Origin: Chloroflexota bacterium
GTDB lineage: Bacteria; Chloroflexota; Anaerolineae; Aggregatilineales; Phototrophicaceae
Reading direction: 5' to 3'
Assembly: GCA_020161935.1 (NCBI GenBank)
Contig: JAIUNI010000014.1
Coordinates: 95,995-159,994 of the forward strand
DNA: 64,000 nt
Of this stretch, positions 60,209-64,000 are shown piece by piece. The notes under the pieces are model-generated. The model saw only the letters and a list, made by a program, of their open reading frames with translations. It was not told the DNA's origin and searched no databases. The position numbers and the translations under genes were made by a program. Numbering within the stretch: the stretch's first letter is position 1; each line of letters begins with the position of its first letter.

Positions 60209-61237
60209 ATGGAATATCGGTTATTAGGCGGATCGGGTTTTAGCGTGCCGGTGTTGAGCTTCGGCACGGCGACTTTTAATGTGGGCGACCATGCCTTCTT
60301 TAGCAAGTGGGGCAACAGCGACGTTGACCAAGCCTCCAGTCTGGTGGATATGTGCCTCGACGCGGGGGCAAACCTGTTCGATACTGCCGATGTGTATTCG
60401 CAGGGACGGTCGGAAAGTATTCTCGGTCAGGCGATTGCCGGCAAGCGCGACAAGCTGCTGATTTCGACGAAATGTACCTTCGGCATGGGTGACGGCCCAA
60501 ATGACGTGGGTTCATCACGTTTCCATATTATCGAGTCGGTCAATGCCAGCCTGAAACGGCTGAATACCGATTACATTGACATCTACACCATGCACGGCTT
60601 CGATGCCAGTACGCCGGTCGAGGAAACACTGCGAACACTGGATACACTGGTGCAAAGCGGCAAGGTGCGTTATATCGCCTGTTCGAACTTCTCCGGTTGG
60701 CACCTGATGAAGTCGTTGGCGGTGGCTGACCGCTACGGCTGGACACGTTACATCGGGCATCAAGCCTATTATTCGCTGGTGGCACGGGAATACGAGTGGG
60801 AACTGATGCCGTTGGCGGTCGATCAGAAAGTCGGCACGTTGGTCTGGAGTCCGTTGTCGGCAGGGCGTTTAAGCGGCAAGTTCCGCCGGACAAATCCGAT
60901 GCCGCAGGGCAGCCGTATCGAGCAGGGCGGCGGGGAAGGGCCGTCTATTCCCCAAGAATGGTTCTTTAGCTTGATCGACACGTTAGACGCAGTGGCGGCA
61001 GAAACGGGCAAGACGGTGGCACAGGTAGCCTTGAATTGGCTGCTGCAACGTCCGACGGTGGCGACGTTGATTATCGGTGCGCGGAACGAGGAGCAGCTTC
61101 AACAGAACCTCGGTGCGGTCGGTTGGAACCTGACGGTGGAACAGGTCGCCAAGCTGGATGCGGCCAGCGAACGGGAGACGATTTACCCGTACTGGCATCA
61201 ACGCGGTTTCCAAAAGCGTAATCCACTGCCCGTTTAA
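60209..61237 (+). CDS. Aldo/keto reductase
   Basis: 342 residues; ATG 60209 with gagggag 8-14 nt upstream. YRLLGGSGFSVPVLSFGTAT, NLFDTADVYSQGRSESILGQ (Asp/Tyr), LLISTKCTFG (Lys), IDIYTMHGFD (His), RYIACSNFSGWHLMKS, and LIIGARNEEQLQQNL are the family landmarks. A YccK/YajO-like NADPH-dependent carbonyl reductase; substrate unknown. Distinct from the paralogue at 47179. The TAA (61235-61237) lies at the left edge of an R1 repeat (gtttaaccgcagagg). Confidence 0.85.
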   Translation: MEYRLLGGSGFSVPVLSFGTATFNVGDHAFFSKWGNSDVDQASSLVDMCLDAGANLFDTADVYSQGRSESILGQAIAGKRDKLLISTKCTFGMGDGPNDVGSSRFHIIESVNASLKRLNTDYIDIYTMHGFDASTPVEETLRTLDTLVQSGKVRYIACSNFSGWHLMKSLAVADRYGWTRYIGHQAYYSLVAREYEWELMPLAVDQKVGTLVWSPLSAGRLSGKFRRTNPMPQGSRIEQGGGEGPSIPQEWFFSLIDTLDAVAAETGKTVAQVALNWLLQRPTVATLIIGARNEEQLQQNLGAVGWNLTVEQVAKLDAASERETIYPYWHQRGFQKRNPLPV

Positions 61238-61317
61238 CCGCAGAGGAACACAGAGGAATACAGAAGATTTAACCACAGAGGCACGGAGAATACAGAGAAA
61301 TACGGAGAGGATATAGA
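61232..61317. repeat. R1 repeat supplying the stop codon of the aldo/keto reductase gene
   Basis: gtttaaccgcagaggaacac, agatttaaccacagaggcac: plus-orientation R1 copies. The first TAA in the repeat is the stop of the upstream gene. Confidence 0.85.
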
Positions 61318-61445
61318 TGTAGGGGCTTGGCGGTGACAAGCCCTATTTTTTTGCCTGTAAAACAGGCAGGAACAGGCAGCGTGAACCTTTCTGAACCCGA
61401 TTTATGAAGGTGCGGTTTGAAAGCACAAACCGTTTTCAAACGTTG
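61318..61445. repeat. 128-bp multi-hairpin repeat, right copy (inverted)
   Basis: Reverse complement of 57247-57374 with about nine differences; contains the aagccctatt, gcctgtaaaacaggc and tttgaaagcacaaaccgttt hairpins in reverse order. Distance between the copies is about 3.9 kb. Confidence 0.9.
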
Positions 61446-61585
61446 GACGAGAAAGACAAATACGTTTAACCGCAGAGACGCAGAGAAAAACGGAGAGGAT
61501 TGAACCGCCAAGTCGCCAAGAAATAGAGGAGATTGAACCACAGAAGCACGGAGCATAGGCAGAGAAGTTTGATACAGCCAAAGAA
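61446..61585. repeat. R1 block
   Basis: gtttaaccgcagagacgcag, attgaaccgccaagtcgcca, attgaaccacagaagcacgg in plus orientation. No gene. Confidence 0.8.
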
Positions 61586-61625
61586 AGGAGCCTTCAACCG
61601 TTCACCACAGGCGAAGAAGGCTCCT
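61586..61625. other. Perfect 10-bp inverted repeat (hairpin)
   Basis: aggagccttc (61586-61595) pairs with gaaggctcct (61616-61625) around a 20-nt loop containing caaccgttcaccaca. The same loop word is in an inverted repeat near HTH cassette A (19263-19284). A terminator-like role is possible, but there is only a weak T tract. Confidence 0.5.
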
Positions 61626-61907
61626 GATTTGACGTATAGCATGTGTCATTCATATGTAGTTGTTGTACCACGCCGCACCCGCGCCGCCGCAAACCCGCAC
61701 GAAGCCAACCTCTGCCGCCACGGGTGTACACTGATGCGAACCGGCCGGTTCACATGCCGCTTTAGCGAAGCCGCTTATCTCAGATATGTCCTAGGCATAG
61801 GTGAGTGGTGATTTGCTTAGGGTTGGGTATGTTGTGATAAAGACTATTTTAATATGTTGAGCAGATAAAGTCAAGCATTTGGTAAAACATTTATGGAAAA
61901 CCGCTCG
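61626..61907. other. Gap downstream of the second HTH cassette
   Basis: A 92-codon open frame on the plus strand (61533-61811) begins inside an R1 copy and is not accepted. gataaagtcaag at about 61866-61877 is shared with the first cassette. Otherwise nothing recognised. Confidence 0.5.
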
Positions 61908-62144
61908 CTACTGCTTATTTTGATGTGGCCCGTAACCGATTTCGTCAATGTAACGGAGTAAGTCGGGCAGCCATACTTCATAACGTCTTGCCCGAAACCG
62001 CACTTTGATGACCCGTTCATTTTCTGGTAGCCGCCAATTTTTATAGGCGAGCTTTTCCAAATATTGACGGTTGTAGCCGGTGATCTCCGAGCCTTCGGTG
62101 GTCATGACCCAAATTTCCTGTTCGGGTGTGATTTCTACTGCCAT
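61908..62144 (-). CDS. Small excisionase/MerR-like HTH protein, cassette B
   Basis: 78 residues from ATG 62144 (MAVEITPEQEIWVMTTEGSE); an in-frame upstream start at 62186 is less likely given the paralogue. The protein is clearly homologous to that at 19534-19770 over its whole length: GYNRQYLEKLAYKNWRLPEN, ARRYEVWLPDLLRYIDEIGY. The promoter box TATAAT on the minus strand lies about 55 nt upstream, and an R4 repeat follows further upstream, in the same order and orientation as in cassette A. Probably binds DNA; target unknown. Confidence 0.7.
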   Translation of the reverse strand: MAVEITPEQEIWVMTTEGSEITGYNRQYLEKLAYKNWRLPENERVIKVRFRARRYEVWLPDLLRYIDEIGYGPHQNKQ

Positions 62145-62198
62145 GTGGTGACGTGCAGTCCTTCTATGAATATGACACAAGCGCATACCGTATATTAT

Positions 62199-62204
62199 AG
62201 CTGA
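62199..62204 (-). promoter_or_regulatory. -10 box (TATAAT) of HTH cassette B
   Basis: TATAAT on the minus strand (attata near 62199-62204) about 55 nt upstream of the start, matching cassette A. -35 box unclear. Confidence 0.45.
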
Positions 62205-62251
62205 TGATGGGGGATAGGGTGGGGCGGACAGCCGACCGAGAATGAACCCCT

Positions 62252-62360
62252 CCGTCGCTGACGCGACACCGACCTGCTACCTTGCGGCAAGCTCAGTCAC
62301 AGGTCGCCCACAAGCGAGGGAGGAACAAATACGCGGATGAGGCACGCCTCATCCCTACGA
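62252..62360. repeat. R4 repeat with inserted arm, and short palindrome
   Basis: cccctccgtcgctgacgcga, cacc, then cgacctgctaccttgcggca and agctcagtcacaggtcg as an extra hairpin, then cccacaagcgagggagg. It is a longer R4 variant than the one at 19.87 kb. A gatgaggcacgcctcatccc palindrome follows at about 62337-62356. Confidence 0.8.
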
Positions 62361-62462
62361 AGTGTGTATGGCGCGAGACATCACGTGCGTCTTACACCCG
62401 ATGACCGCAGCATTTTATCAACCGTCAACAGCGCGTTTGTCGGCATAAAAACTTTCCAACCG

Positions 62463-63355
62463 TCAATATTCCTTATAAAACTTGAGTTCCTCGGTGATGC
62501 GCTGAAAACCCGCCGCTTCGTACGCCTTCAGCGCTGGCTCACTGAAGCTGTAGGTTTCGACCCGCGCCGTTTCCGCGCCGCGTGCGGCCACCCGCCGGCA
62601 GCCTTCCGCCATCAACGCTTGGCTGAGGCCGAGGTGCTGGAAATCGGGATGGACGGCTAAGGGTTCGATCTGGGCAGCCTTGAGGGAAGGTTGATACCAC
62701 CAGATGCAAACACCCGCCAAACGCCCATCCGGCGCGACCGCCACCAAGTCCAGTTCCGGGTCGTAAAGCGGCGCGTTGAAGGTGTGGTTACGCCACACAA
62801 CCGTCATCGTCGTGGACTCGAAGGCCGCCCGCTGTAGCGCCACATACGCCTCAACCTCGCGTTCGCGGTCAATCGGGCGAATGGTAAAGCCATCAGCCAG
62901 CGCAGGGGAGGGCAGGTCAGGTCAGTTAAGGGGCGGCTTTGGACGATCAGGCTGTGTTCCCAACGGCTGTAGCCCAAGCCTTCTAAAAACGCGATCCGCT
63001 CGTGTTCGTGGGCATAAGCGCTCACATTAAAAGGGAAGTGATCGCCGGTTTCAGCGGCAATTTCCCCCAAACGCGCATCCGCCCATGCCAGAACTGCGGT
63101 TTCAAGTTCCCGCGTCCGCACGCCCGGATGCACAGCATAATCCACCGTCAGCCACGGGAATTGCAGCGCGGCGAACACCTGCATCGCGCTGTGTTCATCC
63201 TCCCAAACGGCTGCATTCCGCCCATCCTCTAGGGAAGTCGAGCATAAGCGCCACGAGAAATCAATTGGGTGATAAAAATGGGTGTCCGCTTGAATCAGGC
63301 TGGCAATCGCTTGCCAATCTTGTTCACCACGATAAGAGCGTTGATGGGTGTTCAT
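62463..63355 (-). pseudogene. Double GNAT acetyltransferase, broken by a 5-bp duplication
   Basis: The minus strand encodes one protein in two frames. The first part, from ATG 63355 (ggaagg upstream), gives a first GNAT-like domain (HQRSYRGEQDWQAIASLIQA, FLEGLGYSRWEHSLIVQSRP). The second part, up to the stop at 62463, gives a full GNAT domain (FTIRPIDRE, AAQIEPLAVHPDFQHLGLSQ with the acetyl-CoA loop, ALKAYEAAGFQRITEELKFY). The frames meet at 62914-62923, where aggtc occurs twice in tandem; removing one copy restores RPLTDLPSPALADGFTIRP as a continuous reading. In the present state the first domain ends in unrelated Arg-rich sequence. This is a recent frameshift, phase-variable allele or sequencing artefact. 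Confidence 0.75.
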
Positions 63356-63370
63356 GGCGCGTCCTTCCAT

Positions 63371-63784
63371 AATAGGCAAGAGCTTTAAGCGTAACGCAAG
63401 GTTAAAGAAGGTGCAAACGGTTCACAAAGGAACAGCGCATAAAGATGCTCATCCGCTTGGTGGCAGTTGACCTCGTTTCCTGACGCTGCACATGAGGGTG
63501 TTGGATAGGGGTAGGGCAGCCAAAGCATTAAGGAAAAAGTGCGAATAACGGGGATGTACTACCGTAAACACCTGAAGTATTAACATCATTCGGAAATAAA
63601 ATCCTCGTCGCATAGTATTTTGACCCCTATAAACGCCCCAAAACACCTTAATTCATTAAATCCGTGCATTTTTTGTATTAATCCTTGAATCTAAATTTTA
63701 TGAATTTCGTAAACCAATATTGAACCATTTTAATTGTTTTTCCCTCAAAAGCGGTTTACAAGGCCGCTTAAAACGTTTAAATAA
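63371..63784. other. Gene-free region upstream of the pilin gene
   Basis: No convincing gene on either strand; a 65-codon frame on the minus strand is rejected. The right part (from about 63640) is strongly AT-rich. Confidence 0.5.
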
Positions 63785-63812
63785 TTGTTGAATAATTGAG
63801 GTTTTGTATAAT
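63785..63812 (+). promoter_or_regulatory. Sigma-70-type promoter of the pilin gene
   Basis: TTGTTG (63785-63790), 16-bp spacer, TATAAT (63807-63812), about 98 nt ahead of the start codon, leaving a leader of about 90 nt. Confidence 0.55.
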
Positions 63813-63909
63813 TGTGGCAACATTAATGCAAATAAATTTAGACCGCGTTGTAAATTGAGAATAAGTAACCACGGCAATTAAGCCAACCGCAATTATAGGA
63901 GAAATGACA

Positions 63910-64000
63910 ATGTTCGGTAAGTTCGCAATGCACAAGAATGAAAAAGGCCAGACTGCTCTCGAAACCGCCATTATCTTGATCGCCTTCGTGGTGGTCGCTT
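63910..64000 (+). CDS. Flp/archaellin-like pilin, 5' end (runs off right edge)
   Basis: ATG 63910 has aggag 8 nt upstream (63897-63901); ATG 63904 is also in frame. The visible 30 residues are MFGKFAMHKNEKGQTALETA and IILIAFVVVA. A short charged leader ending in Lys-Gly is followed at once by a hydrophobic stretch that begins QTALE, the layout of class III signal peptides of Flp pilins and archaellin-like pilins, with Glu at +5 of the mature protein. Chloroflexota carry such pilins with a type IV secretion-like (Tad or archaellum-type) assembly ATPase. The rest of the locus would be to the right. Confidence 0.75.
   Translation, partial: MFGKFAMHKNEKGQTALETAIILIAFVVVA

Noticed and set aside
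61586..61625. Integron attC site
   Set aside because: The inverted repeat lacks the RYYYAAC/GTTRRRY core pair, and no integrase is present.
61533..61811. 92-codon open frame on the plus strand
   Set aside because: Starts within an R1 repeat, runs through a hairpin, and has no protein-like composition.
63449..63646. 65-codon open frame on the minus strand
   Set aside because: No ribosome site, no family, and atypical composition in an AT-rich spacer.

Overview
The window is 64 kb from a bacterial chromosome, most likely a member of the Chloroflexota (Anaerolineae-like). The evidence is indirect and comes from gene content: a three-ATPase EccC-type motor protein, a Ser/Thr kinase fused to TPRs, an ECF sigma/anti-sigma pair, many secreted proteins with Thr/Pro-rich linkers, an archaellin/Flp-like pilin at the right edge, and a very heavy load of short interspersed repeats. 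No rRNA, intact tRNA, CRISPR array, transposase or phage module was found. Genes sit in small groups on both strands, separated by repeat-filled gaps.

Layout. 1-1952: 5' part of a nucleotide-carrier-like MFS protein with HEAT repeats (minus), then a TIR fragment. 2.4-3.7 kb: secreted Gly/Asn-repeat protein. 4.8-9.4 kb: GT-C glycosyltransferase, ECF sigma factor, anti-sigma-like membrane protein and a secreted paralogue of its extracellular part. 9.5-16.8 kb: two small proteins, a tRNA-like scrap, a flavin disulfide oxidoreductase, an MFS transporter, a nitronate monooxygenase and an Hsp70-like ATPase. 16.8-20 kb: repeat desert with a 147-bp tandem array, a DUF7710-like protein and the first of two small HTH cassettes. 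20-25.9 kb: lipoproteins, CBS, DoxX and DUF4126 genes, and a 100-bp tandem palindrome array. 25.9-30.1 kb: unknown DNA-binding-like gene, two gene remnants, a predicted ADP-ribosyltransferase toxin with an eCIS-cargo-like N-terminus, and a small secreted protein. 30.1-36.7 kb: EccC-like ATPase, methyltransferase, secreted beta-propeller. 36.9-43.6 kb: two tandem, nearly identical secreted alpha/alpha-toroid proteins with shuffled accessory domains. 44.1-62.1 kb: Ser/Thr kinase-TPR, two aldo/keto reductases, AlkZ-like protein, two SDRs, two PAS histidine kinases, S51-type peptidase, APH-like kinase and the second HTH cassette. 62.4-64 kb: a frameshifted double GNAT and the start of a pilin gene.

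The most striking points are: (1) the ADP-ribosyltransferase at 27.6-29.4 kb, with R, ST and ExE motifs behind a cargo-like leader; (2) interspersed repeats that lie exactly at gene ends and supply the stop codon of at least six genes, in one orientation relative to the gene for the main family; (3) another repeat family inserted in frame several times inside the EccC-like gene; (4) two paralogous HTH cassettes that keep their promoter, 3' motif and adjacent repeat; (5) a GNAT gene broken by a clean 5-bp tandem duplication; (6) a 128-bp inverted repeat pair flanking a histidine kinase and an aldo/keto reductase. All family assignments come from motif reading without database searches.
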